Source: Holophaga sp.
Lineage (GTDB): Bacteria; Acidobacteriota; Holophagae; Holophagales; Holophagaceae
DNA length: 27,239 bases
Direction of reading: 5' to 3'
NCBI GenBank assembly: GCA_031292735.1
Contig: JARLGP010000165.1
Span: forward strand, 1 to 27,239
The position numbers and the translations under genes were made by a program. The notes beneath the pieces are model-generated. The model made no database searches. It was not told where the DNA came from and worked only from the letters and a program-made list of their open reading frames with translations. Positions 1-7,439 of the stretch are shown in pieces; position 1 is the first letter of the stretch; each line of letters begins with the position of its first letter.

Positions 1-207
1 CAGCCCGCTGACCTTGGGCATGGACAGATCGATGATCAGGACGTCGGCGGTCTTGCGCTCCAGCAGGGCCAGGAGTTCGGCGCCATCCGCCGCTTCCCCC
101 ACCACGGTCAGGTCGGGTTCGTTGTTCAGCAGCAGTTTCAGGCCCGCGCGCAGAACGGTGTGATCGTCCGCGATGATGATGTCGATTTTTCGGGTCATGG
201 GGGTCAT
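1..207 (-). CDS. Response regulator receiver domain, partial (NarL/LuxR type likely)
   Basis: Only the first 69 codons are inside the window; the rest lies beyond position 1. The visible part is the start of a CheY-like receiver: an acidic pair (IIADDH) near residues 13-16 and the phospho-acceptor aspartate in LIIDLSMPK near residues 60-65. Its ATG at 207 overlaps the stop of the sensor kinase by four bases (ATGA), so the two are translationally coupled; a second in-frame ATG at 198 is possible. Because the partner kinase is of the HisKA_3 (NarX/DegS) class, the missing output domain is expected to be a LuxR-type helix-turn-helix. That is inference, since the output domain is not visible. Confidence 0.9.
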   Translation of the reverse strand, partial: MTPMTRKIDIIIADDHTVLRAGLKLLLNNEPDLTVVGEAADGAELLALLERKTADVLIIDLSMPKVSGL

Positions 208-1658
208 CCAAGGAAGGGGGGCAAGGTTGCCTTGACGGTGGTGCCGCGCTGGGGGTCGGAGACCATGGAGAAACTGCCGCCCAGCAATTCCGCCCGCTCC
301 TGCATGCCGAAGATGCCCAGCCGGTTGTTGCCGAAGGCCTGGGCCAGTTCAGCCTGGGAGGCGCCCTGGCCGTCGTCGCTCACCGACAGGGTGATCTGCC
401 GCTCCTGGGCGGCCAGGAGCACATGGACGGTCTTGGCCCGGGCATGCTTGGCGACATTGACCAGGCTTTCCTGGAGGATGCGGTACAGGGCCAGGGAAAC
501 GGTACCGTCCAGCCTGGGCTCATGGTCGGGGAAGCGGCAGACCACGGCGCAGCCCTGCTGGCGCCGGAAATGATCGATGTATTTCTGCATCGCGGTCAGG
601 ATCCCGAGGTCATCCAGCACCGGGGGGCGCAATTCCACCGCCATGGCCCGGAGGTTGCCCATGATCTCCGTGACCACGTTGCGGGCCTGGAGCAGCAGCT
701 CCTTTTGCGGCTCGGTGGTCAACGTGGAGGAGAGCAGCTTCAGGTAGGCGAGCATGGAGGCCAGGGATTGGCCGGATTCATCGTGCAGCTCCCGGGAAAT
801 CCGCTTGCGTTCGTCCTCCTGGGCGCTGAACAGCTTGTTCAGCAGGATGGCCCGGGCGGCTTCCTTCTTGCGCAATTCTTCCAGCAGCCGGTCGTGCTCG
901 ATGGCCTCCGCCTTCAGGCTGGCGGCCATCTCGTTGAACGCCTGGGCCAGGTGGCCCACTTCCGCGTCGTCCCGGACCTCCGCCCGGACCGAGTAGTTCC
1001 CCTTGCGGATTTGGTGGGCGGCGGCCACCAGCCGGTGGATCGGTTTGACGATCAGGTGGGCCAGGACGGTCGCACCGGCGGATGCCAGCAGGCAGATGAC
1101 CAGGGTGATGAGCAGGAACCGCCGGATGGTCGCGCGGAGCAGTTTCTGGCTCGTGCGGCCCGACATCCCCACCCGCACATAGCCGATGGCTCCCTTTTCG
1201 ATGGGCACCGTGACCTCCCGGATCGGGCCTTCGTTGCTGGCGTAGGTGGTCACCCGGGGAGCGGGTTCGCCCTCGCTGGATTCGGCCGAGGCGGGCAAGG
1301 CGATGGGGTTGATATCCTGGGGCAGGCCGGCGGGGAATTTGCCCAGGAAGGTATCGATCATTTCCCGTCCGGCAAAATCGCAAATAATGATGTATTTCAA
1401 ATCATCAGCATGGTTCCGGCTGGCGGTGATCCGGGAGGAAAGCGCATAGTGGTCGTCCAGCAGGATGTCGTTGCTGCTGGAGGCGCCGATGGACGTCGCG
1501 ATCTCGATGCCGCGGTTCTCCAGCTGGCGTTCCATGAGGCTGCGGGTGATCCGGACCATCAGCACGCCGATGATCAGGCTCAGCACCAGAATGACGCCGA
1601 TGATGATGCCGTTGATTCGGTAGTAAAGATTGGCCCTTTTGAATATGGATAGGATCAT
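204..1658 (-). CDS. Membrane sensor histidine kinase, NarX/DegS type (HAMP, HisKA_3, HATPase_c)
   Basis: This 484-residue kinase would autophosphorylate on a histidine and pass the phosphate to the regulator encoded just downstream. Transmembrane segments are visible at about residues 17-35 and 181-204, enclosing a periplasmic region of roughly 140 residues. A HAMP linker follows (about 204-256), then a short coiled coil. The phospho-acceptor is His292 in RELHDE, the HisKA_3 signature. The N box is at 396-406 (QESLVNVAKHA), the G1 box at 427-432 (SDDGQG) and the G2 box at 448-455. The ATG at 1658 overlaps the stop of the upstream PhnD-like gene (ATGA), and no good Shine-Dalgarno is seen, which supports coupling. 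Residues 84-112 are reminiscent of a divergent Cache-like sensor, but I cannot assign a ligand. Confidence 0.93.
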   Translation of the reverse strand: MILSIFKRANLYYRINGIIIGVILVLSLIIGVLMVRITRSLMERQLENRGIEIATSIGASSSNDILLDDHYALSSRITASRNHADDLKYIIICDFAGREMIDTFLGKFPAGLPQDINPIALPASAESSEGEPAPRVTTYASNEGPIREVTVPIEKGAIGYVRVGMSGRTSQKLLRATIRRFLLITLVICLLASAGATVLAHLIVKPIHRLVAAAHQIRKGNYSVRAEVRDDAEVGHLAQAFNEMAASLKAEAIEHDRLLEELRKKEAARAILLNKLFSAQEDERKRISRELHDESGQSLASMLAYLKLLSSTLTTEPQKELLLQARNVVTEIMGNLRAMAVELRPPVLDDLGILTAMQKYIDHFRRQQGCAVVCRFPDHEPRLDGTVSLALYRILQESLVNVAKHARAKTVHVLLAAQERQITLSVSDDGQGASQAELAQAFGNNRLGIFGMQERAELLGGSFSMVSDPQRGTTVKATLPPFLG

Positions 1659-2587
1659 TGGATGCCGCTCGCGCGCTCGTACAATTCACGCAAGGGCGTA
1701 TAGACCGCGGGATTAGCCTTGATGAAACGGTCGATCATCAGGGTGTTGAAGGCGCCGCGCAGCTCTTTGGCCTCGTTCATGTGCAGGAACAACTGGCGAT
1801 ACCGTTCCTTCTGGTCGGTCCGCAGGTTCTTGTTGACGACCACCGGTCCCGTGGGCGCTGGATCCATGGTGGTGATGATCCGGATGTCCTTGATCAATTC
1901 GGGGTTCTTCCATTTGACATAGTCGTACATCTGGCTGTCCAGGCTGGCGCCGTCGGCCACCTTGTTGGCCACGGCCCAAATGGATTTGTCATGGCTGTAG
2001 GTGTAGAAGTAGCGCTGGAAAAATTTTTCAGGAACAGTGTTCATTTTCCGGAGGCTATCCAGGATCGCCATATGGCCGGAAAAGCTTAGGGGGTCGGTGA
2101 ACGCGAACACCTTGCCCTGGAGATCATGCAGGCTGCGAATCCGGCTATCGGCATGGACGATGATTTCCGGCGTGTAGCTGGAATTCCCCGCATGCTCCGC
2201 CATGACCAGGATCTCGATCTCGTTCATGCCGCGGTAGGAGCAGTAGGCCCCGGTGGAGATGAAGGCCAGGTCGACGTCCCCATTGGCCAGCAGCTGGTTC
2301 ACTTCCGCGTAGGTCTTGCGCTGGATGAGGCTGGTCGGGCGCCCCGTTTGTTCGGTGACGTAGTGGGCGATCTGGCGGTAGGCGCCGATGGTTTCGCTGG
2401 GCGAAATCACCGAAGCGATGGCGATGAAGACCGGGCGCCGGATTTTTTCGTCGCCATGGGTGTTGGACGAGGCGGCCCCGGCGGTTCGGTTGAAATCGAT
2501 ATATTGGGCAGAATCCCGGTGACATCCCGAGAAAACAAGGGTGGTGATCCAACCTAAAATGAAACGCTGGGCGCCGGAGAGTCGCAT
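1655..2587 (-). CDS. PhnD-like phosphate/phosphonate-type periplasmic binding lipoprotein
   Basis: The 310-residue protein looks like the PhnD-like solute-binding family (PF12974). Typical family phrases are visible: an N-terminal strand with IAIASVISPSETIGAYRQIA, a segment AEVNQLLANGDVDLAFISTG and a later block on hinge phrases such as FTDPLSFSGH. The start at 2587 gives a signal peptide with a lipobox ending FSGC, so Cys22 is a probable lipidation site. The reading frame stays open to 2881, but that would overlap the divergent gene and add a non-homologous leader. No permease or ATPase genes follow. Instead the gene is coupled by ATGA to a sensor kinase, so it more likely serves as a periplasmic ligand sensor than as a transporter component. 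The ligand is unknown. Confidence 0.85.
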   Translation of the reverse strand: MRLSGAQRFILGWITTLVFSGCHRDSAQYIDFNRTAGAASSNTHGDEKIRRPVFIAIASVISPSETIGAYRQIAHYVTEQTGRPTSLIQRKTYAEVNQLLANGDVDLAFISTGAYCSYRGMNEIEILVMAEHAGNSSYTPEIIVHADSRIRSLHDLQGKVFAFTDPLSFSGHMAILDSLRKMNTVPEKFFQRYFYTYSHDKSIWAVANKVADGASLDSQMYDYVKWKNPELIKDIRIITTMDPAPTGPVVVNKNLRTDQKERYRQLFLHMNEAKELRGAFNTLMIDRFIKANPAVYTPLRELYERASGIQ

Positions 2588-2723
2588 GGCCTGGGAACCG
2601 GAATGGGAAACCACCGATCCCGTTTGAGCCCGGGCGGAGCGGAAGGGAATGTTTCCGGGGTTGAGCTTCGGCTTCGCCCGGCCCAGGGGAGCCATGCGGG
2701 CGGGAAGCGGGGAAAGAGCTTCT

Positions 2724-2755
2724 AATATAAGGCTCGTTCCGGCCATTTCTGTCAA
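2724..2755 (-). promoter_or_regulatory. Candidate sigma-70-type promoter for the lipoprotein/kinase/regulator operon
   Basis: On the minus strand a perfect TTGACA (2755-2750) is followed 20 bases later by TATATT (2729-2724). The spacing is longer than the usual 16-18, so this is a suggestion only. It lies in the 285-base divergent gap 2588-2872, which holds nothing else that I can recognise. Confidence 0.3.
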
Positions 2756-2872
2756 CTGCAAACCGCGGGTTCCGGAACCAGGGAGTGCCCATGGCCCCTT
2801 CTCTTTTCCCGGGTTATTTCCGGATCGCCACGCAGTATGATTGAAGTCCAGAGAGATCGGGAGACTCAGCGG

Positions 2873-3496
2873 ATGGGCCATTTTGAGCAGGATTTGAAAC
2901 AGAGGCTGGAACGGAATCGAGTGATTCCTGCCGTCAAGGATGACAACGGGCTAAAAAAAGCCATCCAATCCTCGCATGACATCGTTTTCGTCCTGTACGG
3001 CGATATCCTTTCCCTGGATGCCAATGTTCACGCGATTATCAGGCATGGGAAAATGCCCTTCATCCATCTGGACATGATTGCCGGGCTTTCCAACAACCCG
3101 GTCGTGCTGGAGTATTTCCACCAACATTTCCAGCAGAATTGTGGGGTTATTACGACCAAGAGCACCATGGCGCGCAAGGCCATGGAGTTGGGTATCCGGG
3201 TGGTCCAGCGCTATTTCATGCTGGACAGCCTGTCCCTGGAAAGCGCGGTGGAAGGTCTTGGCAAGGTTCGACCCGACGCCATCGAGATCATGCCCGGCAT
3301 CCTGCCCCGGGTCATCGCCCACGTGAGCCGCGAGACGCAGATCCCGATCATCGCCGGCGGGCTCATCCAGACCCCCGTGGATGTGGCCAAGATCCTCGCC
3401 CGGGGCGCGGTGGCGGTTTCCACCAGCCGGAGGGAGCTGTGGTCGCTGGATCCCATCAGCGCCTTGGCCGGCCCGGAACCCGACCTGTCCAGGTGA
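2873..3496 (+). CDS. glpP: Glycerol-3-phosphate-responsive antiterminator family protein (GlpP-like)
   Basis: This 207-residue protein matches the GlpP family (PF04309). In Bacillus, GlpP binds glycerol-3-phosphate and prevents termination in leaders of glp genes. Family blocks seen in order are HLDMIAGL (65-72), TTKS (94-97), QRYFMLDS (112-119), IEIMPG (137-142), IPIIAGGLI (157-165) and AVSTSRRELW (181-190). The length is close to the Bacillus protein (about 190). I chose the ATG at 2873 because GGGAG lies about ten bases upstream. The frame also has an ATG at 2837, without a recognisable ribosome site, which would add 12 residues. No glpF, glpK or glpD is nearby, so the target is unknown. 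It is transcribed divergently from the lipoprotein/kinase operon. Confidence 0.88.
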   Translation: MGHFEQDLKQRLERNRVIPAVKDDNGLKKAIQSSHDIVFVLYGDILSLDANVHAIIRHGKMPFIHLDMIAGLSNNPVVLEYFHQHFQQNCGVITTKSTMARKAMELGIRVVQRYFMLDSLSLESAVEGLGKVRPDAIEIMPGILPRVIAHVSRETQIPIIAGGLIQTPVDVAKILARGAVAVSTSRRELWSLDPISALAGPEPDLSR

Positions 3497-3518
3497 CGGC
3501 GGCTGCTTCCTCCGGCCC

Positions 3519-3546
3519 TTGCCAACGGGGCGGCGGACCTTATTCT
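3519..3546 (+). promoter_or_regulatory. Candidate promoter upstream of the secreted-protein genes
   Basis: TTGCCA (3519-3524) and TATTCT (3541-3546) are spaced by 16 bases in the gap between the glpP-like gene and the next coding region. The -10 part lies in a short AT-rich island containing an inverted repeat (3539-3553, arms CTTATT/AATAAG with a three-base loop). The assignment rests on motif similarity only. Confidence 0.3.
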
Positions 3547-3629
3547 TAATAAGAAATTAATCGTGAATGGTTCCCATCCAAGGTGCGTCCTTTCCGGGGG
3601 ATGGCATCGCCCTGGGTCCGGAGGCTGCG

Positions 3630-3845
3630 GTGAACAGGTCCCTGAAAACCCTTTTCCGGCTGGTGCTCCTGGCCACCTGCCTGCCCATCGTTCGCCTGTA
3701 TGCCGAGGATGCCTCCTCCCGGCCAGCTATGGCCATCCCGGCCAGTTCTCGCTACCCTCAACAGGGTCTGCAGGAGCGTTCATGGCGGGTTGGAAATCAA
3801 TGCGAATGGTCGCCTATGGCCTGGCCTGCGGGCTTGCCCTGGTGA
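3630..3845 (+). CDS. Possible small secreted protein, unrecognised
   Basis: A GTG at 3630 is preceded by a strong ribosome site (GGAGG, five bases upstream) and opens a 71-codon frame. Residues 1-25 look like a signal peptide: basic start (NRSLK), hydrophobic core (LVLLATCLPIV) and a possible cleavage site after LYA. The remaining 46 residues match nothing I know. Its last 64 bases overlap the start of the He_PIG lipoprotein in another frame. It may be a real secreted peptide, a leader peptide coupling translation of the next gene, or a remnant of a broken gene. The good ribosome site and signal-like start argue for the first two; the ordinary-looking tail argues for caution. Confidence 0.4.
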   Translation: MNRSLKTLFRLVLLATCLPIVRLYAEDASSRPAMAIPASSRYPQQGLQERSWRVGNQCEWSPMAWPAGLPW

Positions 3846-4789
3846 CAGCGGGTTTCCAGGTCGCCTGCCATCACCGGCTGGCCGGTCCGACCAACTACAC
3901 CCAGCCCCCGGTGTTGAGCTACCAGACGCCGACCATCCTCGCCACCGCCGGCGAGCCCTTCGCCAGCGTGGCCCCGGATGTTTCCGCCTATGTGATGGTC
4001 AACGACGTGGCCTCGCTGGTCACCTCGGGGTTCACCTTCAGCGTGACCCCCGCCCTGCCCGCCGATCTGACCCTCAACCGCACCACCGGGGTGATCTCCG
4101 GGACCCCCAGCGCGACCTCGGCGGCGGTCGACTATACCCTCGTGGCCAGCAACACCGGGGGCAACAGCAACGGCTTCGTGATATCCCTGGGCGTGCAGGC
4201 CTCCTCTCCGGTGTCTCTGAGCTACCTGGGCGCCGCGGCCACGCATTCCAACATCAACGCGGTCTCCACGGTCGTGGGGGCGGCGATGACCCTGGCTCCG
4301 CCGGTCGTGACCGGCGCGACCCTGACCAGCACCGATGGCCACGGGTACGGCGTGAGCCCGGCCCTGCCCGCCGGCCTGGCCGTGAACCTGGATACGGGCA
4401 CCGTGTCCGGCACGCCCACCGCGGCCGTGGCGGCCACGGCCTACACCCTCACCCTCACCACCGCCAACGGCAGCGCCGACGCCCCCTTCACTCTCCTGGT
4501 GACGGCCGCCGCGCCCACGGCTCCCCTGGACCTCAGCTACGGCTCCGGCTCCTCGACCACCCTCAGCGGCACGGTGAACACGCCGTTCACGGTCACCCCC
4601 ACCGTCAGCGCCGGGACCTATCTGGTCTACAACGTCAGCCCCGCCCTGCCCGCCGGCCTCAGCCTGGACGCCACGACCGGGGAGATCTTAGGCACCCCTA
4701 CCGTCGCGACGGCGGCGGCGTCCTATGTCATCACCGCCGGCAACGCCGGCGGGAACAGTCAGGCGACGCTGATCCTGACCATCAACTAG
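3782..4789 (+). CDS. Putative Ig-domain (He_PIG repeat) lipoprotein
   Basis: This 335-residue secreted protein starts at an ATG with AGGAG five bases upstream. The N terminus has a hydrophobic signal segment (about residues 8-28) ending in VAC, so Cys29 may be lipidated, although the lipobox is weak at its -3 position. Three repeats of the He_PIG type follow. Each has the pattern PALPA-(D/G)-L-x-L/V-N/D-x-x-T-G, then I/V-S/L-G-TP, then an A-x-x-Y-T/V block, at roughly residues 85-140, 195-245 and 285-335. Such domains usually act in surface adhesion or as spacers in larger cell-surface proteins. Here there is no catalytic or anchor domain. The frame is open further upstream to 3563, but without signal or ribosome site. 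Its 3' end overlaps the convergent pilB-like gene by eight bases. Confidence 0.85.
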   Translation: MAGWKSMRMVAYGLACGLALVTAGFQVACHHRLAGPTNYTQPPVLSYQTPTILATAGEPFASVAPDVSAYVMVNDVASLVTSGFTFSVTPALPADLTLNRTTGVISGTPSATSAAVDYTLVASNTGGNSNGFVISLGVQASSPVSLSYLGAAATHSNINAVSTVVGAAMTLAPPVVTGATLTSTDGHGYGVSPALPAGLAVNLDTGTVSGTPTAAVAATAYTLTLTTANGSADAPFTLLVTAAAPTAPLDLSYGSGSSTTLSGTVNTPFTVTPTVSAGTYLVYNVSPALPAGLSLDATTGEILGTPTVATAAASYVITAGNAGGNSQATLILTIN

Positions 4790-6440
4790 ATTCCCGGAAG
4801 GTCACCTTGTTGATCTCGGCGAACGTGGTGAGGCCCTGCCGGACCTTCTCCACGGCGCTTTCCCGGAGGGTCTGCATGCCGTGGGCCCGTGCCGCGGCCT
4901 TGATCTCCCGCACCGAGGCGCGGCGGGTGATCAGGTCGCGAATATCGTCGTTCATGCCCATGAACTCGATGATCGCCTGGCGGCCCCGGAACCCGGTGCC
5001 GTTGCAGTCCACGCAGCCGACCCGGTCGAACAGGGTGGCGGTGCGGGCCCAGGCGGCGTCCAGCCCGTTCTCGGCCAGCTCGGCTTCGGTGGGCTGGGGC
5101 AGCGGGCGCTTGCACTTGACGCAGAGGGTGCGGACCAGCCGCTGGGCCAGGATGCAGTTGAGGGCCGAAACGAAGTTGTAGACCTCGACCCCCATGTGCT
5201 GGAACCGGCTGAGCACGTCCAGGGTGTGGTTGGCATGGACGGTGGTGAACACCAGGTGGCCGGTGAGGGCGGACTGGATGGCGATCTGGGCGGTCTCAGG
5301 GTCGCGGATCTCGCCCACCAGGATCTTGTCCGGGTCGTGGCGGAGGATGGAGCGCAGGCCCATGGCGAAGGTGAGGCCCTTCTTCTCGTTCACCGGGATC
5401 TGGGTGACCCCTTCCAGCTGGTACTCCACCGGGTCCTCGATGGTGATCAGCTTGTCCTCGGTGCTGCGGATCTCGCTGAGCACGGCATACAGGGTGGTGG
5501 TCTTGCCGCTGCCGGTGGGGCCGGTGACCAGGAACATCCCGTACGGCTCCCGGGCGTAGCGGCGCAGGCGGACCAGTTCGTGGGGCGAGAAGCCCAGGAT
5601 CTCCAGGCTCAGGGTCTTGAACTCCTCGCTGAGGTTCTCCTTGTCCAGGATGCGGATCACCGAATCCTCGCCGTGGATGGTGGGCATGATGCTCACCCGG
5701 AAATCGATGGCCCGGCCCCGCACCTTGAGCTTGAACCGGCCGTCCTGGGGCTTGCGCTTCTCGGCGATGTCCAGTTCGGACATGACCTTGATGCGGCTGA
5801 TGATGGGGGAGGCGAAGCGCTTGTCGATGGGGTCGGCCGCCGGATACAGGCTGCCGTCGATGCGGTACTTGATCTGGAAACCGTTGCTGGTGGTCTCCAT
5901 GTGGATGTCCGAGGCCCGCCGCTGCAGGGCGTTGAAGATGGCCGTGTCCACCAGCCGGATGATCGGGGCCTCCTCCTTGTCGGTGAGGTTCTCCAGGTCC
6001 AGCTCTTCTTCCACGTCCTCTTCCCGCAGCACCTGGACCCGCAGCGCCTCCCCGGCCTCGTCCATGACCTTCTGGCCGCTTTCGGACTTCTTGAGCACCA
6101 CCAGGATCTGGGCCATGGGCGCGGCGGCGAACCGCAGGGGCCGCTTCAGGTGCATCCGCAGCAGATCCTGGACCACCACGTCCAGGGGGTCGGCCATGGC
6201 CAGCCACAGGTAGCCGTCCCGCTCGTGCACCGGAACAAAACGGTGTTTCAACATTAAATCCAGGGAAATGGCCTGGAACAGGGCAAAATCGACCGGCTCC
6301 CGGGTGAGATCCAGGGTCGGATAGAGGGGAATGGGGCGCGAGTCCGCTTTTGGCAGCTCGTCAGCCGGAAGGCTCTGGCTAATGTCTGCGGGCAAAGGGG
6401 AAACACTGGGCGACGTTTGCGAGGTGTTTTCAGGTATCAT
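4782..6440 (-). CDS. pilB: Type IV pilus/type II secretion assembly ATPase (PilB/GspE family)
   Basis: The 552-residue protein is a cytoplasmic hexameric ATPase that drives pilin polymerisation or type II secretion. After a Pro/Ser-rich leader, an N-terminal T2SSE_N/MshEN-like domain covers about residues 50-120, followed by an acidic linker (138-156). The core contains Walker A at 307-316 (GPTGSGKTTT), the Asp box at 332-339 (ITIEDPVE), Walker B at 372-380 (ILVGEIRD) and the His box at 395-404. A zinc-binding tetracysteine is formed by Cys440, Cys443, Cys476 and Cys479, as in PilB and GspE but not in the retraction ATPase PilT. No other pilus gene is in the window, so PilB, GspE and MshE-type roles cannot be separated. 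No clear ribosome site is seen before the ATG at 6440. Confidence 0.93.
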   Translation of the reverse strand: MIPENTSQTSPSVSPLPADISQSLPADELPKADSRPIPLYPTLDLTREPVDFALFQAISLDLMLKHRFVPVHERDGYLWLAMADPLDVVVQDLLRMHLKRPLRFAAAPMAQILVVLKKSESGQKVMDEAGEALRVQVLREEDVEEELDLENLTDKEEAPIIRLVDTAIFNALQRRASDIHMETTSNGFQIKYRIDGSLYPAADPIDKRFASPIISRIKVMSELDIAEKRKPQDGRFKLKVRGRAIDFRVSIMPTIHGEDSVIRILDKENLSEEFKTLSLEILGFSPHELVRLRRYAREPYGMFLVTGPTGSGKTTTLYAVLSEIRSTEDKLITIEDPVEYQLEGVTQIPVNEKKGLTFAMGLRSILRHDPDKILVGEIRDPETAQIAIQSALTGHLVFTTVHANHTLDVLSRFQHMGVEVYNFVSALNCILAQRLVRTLCVKCKRPLPQPTEAELAENGLDAAWARTATLFDRVGCVDCNGTGFRGRQAIIEFMGMNDDIRDLITRRASVREIKAAARAHGMQTLRESAVEKVRQGLTTFAEINKVTFRESS

Positions 6441-6515
6441 GGCTTAAGCTTAATGCGTTGGGCGATCGCGTGCTTCAAAAGGTGTTCGCCCGGCATTGAA
6501 TCCCCTGGACTGCAG

Positions 6516-6545
6516 TTGACCGCCTTCTCAGGTGGGTTCCACAAT
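6516..6545 (+). promoter_or_regulatory. Candidate promoter of the nuo operon
   Basis: TTGACC (6516-6521) and CACAAT (6540-6545) are spaced by 18 bases in the 140-base divergent gap between the pilB-like gene and nuoA. This would give a short leader of about 30 bases before the nuoA start. It is the only good -35/-10 pair I see in this gap. Based on consensus similarity only. Confidence 0.4.
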
Positions 6546-6571
6546 GTTTGATTTCCCTATCACTCTGCCTT

Positions 6572-6576
6572 GGAGG
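6572..6576 (+). promoter_or_regulatory. Ribosome binding site deciding the nuoA start
   Basis: GGAGG stands four bases before the GTG at 6581. It argues for this GTG over the upstream in-frame TTG at 6548, and the resulting length fits NuoA. Confidence 0.6.
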
Positions 6577-6580
6577 CACC

Positions 6581-6934
6581 GTGCGCGGCTACGTCCCTGT
6601 CCTACTGCTCATCCTCATTGCCATCGCGCTGCCGTTCGTGATCCTGGCCATATGCGCCATGCTCCGGCCGAGCTTCCCCAGCGTGACCAAGTACTCGACC
6701 TATGAATGCGGGATCCAGACCACGGGGGAAGCCAGACAGCAGTTCTCGGTACGCTACTATCTGATCGCGGTGATGTTCCTCGTCTTCGATGTGGAGACCG
6801 TGTTCCTGATGCCCTGGGCCATCCAGATGAAGGAACTGGCCGCCTTTGGTCTCCTGGAGATGGGGATCTTCCTGTTTCTTCTGCTGTTCGGCTACGGCTA
6901 CATCTGGTCCAAAGGAGCCCTTACATGGGAATGA
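6581..6934 (+). CDS. nuoA: NADH-quinone oxidoreductase subunit A (complex I)
   Basis: NuoA is a small membrane subunit beside NuoH at the quinone site. The 117-residue protein has three hydrophobic segments (about 5-27, 59-80 and 87-107). The conserved loop with YECG (41-44) and the FDVET motif (69-73) in the second segment are both present. The start is a GTG with GGAGG four bases upstream; the longer frame beginning with TTG at 6548 lacks such a site. It is the first gene of the nuo cluster, and its end overlaps the start of nuoB by ten bases. Confidence 0.93.
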   Translation: MRGYVPVLLLILIAIALPFVILAICAMLRPSFPSVTKYSTYECGIQTTGEARQQFSVRYYLIAVMFLVFDVETVFLMPWAIQMKELAAFGLLEMGIFLFLLLFGYGYIWSKGALTWE

Positions 6935-7437
6935 TGAATCAGCCCACCGCGCTGGAGCACGTGCTCATCACGACCAAGGTTGAAAAAATCATCAATTGGT
7001 CGAGAGCCACCAGCGTCTGGCCCGTGACCTTCGGGCTGGCCTGCTGCGCCATTGAGATGATGGCCACCGGGGCCGCCCGGTTCGACATCGACCGGTTCGG
7101 CTGCGGCATCTTCCGGGCCACCCCCCGGCAAAGCGACCTCATGATCGTGGCCGGCACCGTCACCTACAAGATGGCCCCCATCATCAGGCGGCTCTACGAC
7201 CAGATGCCGGAACCCAAATGGGTGATCGCCCTGGGCAGCTGCGCCACGGCGGGGGGGCCGTTCGACAGCTACCACACCATCCAGGGGGTGGACAAGATCA
7301 TCCCGGTGGATGTCTACATTCCCGGCTGCCCGCCGCGGCCCGAAAGCCTGATCTACGGGTTCCTGAAGCTCCAGGACAAGATCATGGCCAGCAGCATCGC
7401 GGACCGGTACAAGGAAATCTTTGAGGCGGTGGGCTAG
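6925..7437 (+). CDS. nuoB: NADH-quinone oxidoreductase subunit B (complex I, cluster N2)
   Basis: NuoB carries the terminal [4Fe-4S] cluster N2, which reduces quinone. The 170-residue protein has all four ligands: the tandem Cys40-Cys41 ([11 protein letters not shown]), Cys106 (GSCATAGG) and Cys135 (PGCPPRPE). The start at 6925 has AAAGGAG about eight bases upstream and lies inside the end of nuoA. In-frame ATGs at 6931 and 6934 are alternatives; the one at 6931 would form an ATGA overlap with the nuoA stop. nuoC starts two bases after its stop. Confidence 0.96.
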   Translation: MGMMNQPTALEHVLITTKVEKIINWSRATSVWPVTFGLACCAIEMMATGAARFDIDRFGCGIFRATPRQSDLMIVAGTVTYKMAPIIRRLYDQMPEPKWVIALGSCATAGGPFDSYHTIQGVDKIIPVDVYIPGCPPRPESLIYGFLKLQDKIMASSIADRYKEIFEAVG

Positions 7438-7439
7438 CC

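Noticed and set aside
2588..2881. N-terminal extension of the PhnD-like frame up to 2881
   Set aside because: Would overlap the divergent glpP-like gene, lacks homology, and a lipoprotein signal begins exactly at the ATG at 2587.
4881..6257. 458-codon plus-strand frame antisense to the PilB-like ATPase
   Set aside because: Shadow frame; the minus-strand frame has all ATPase motifs.
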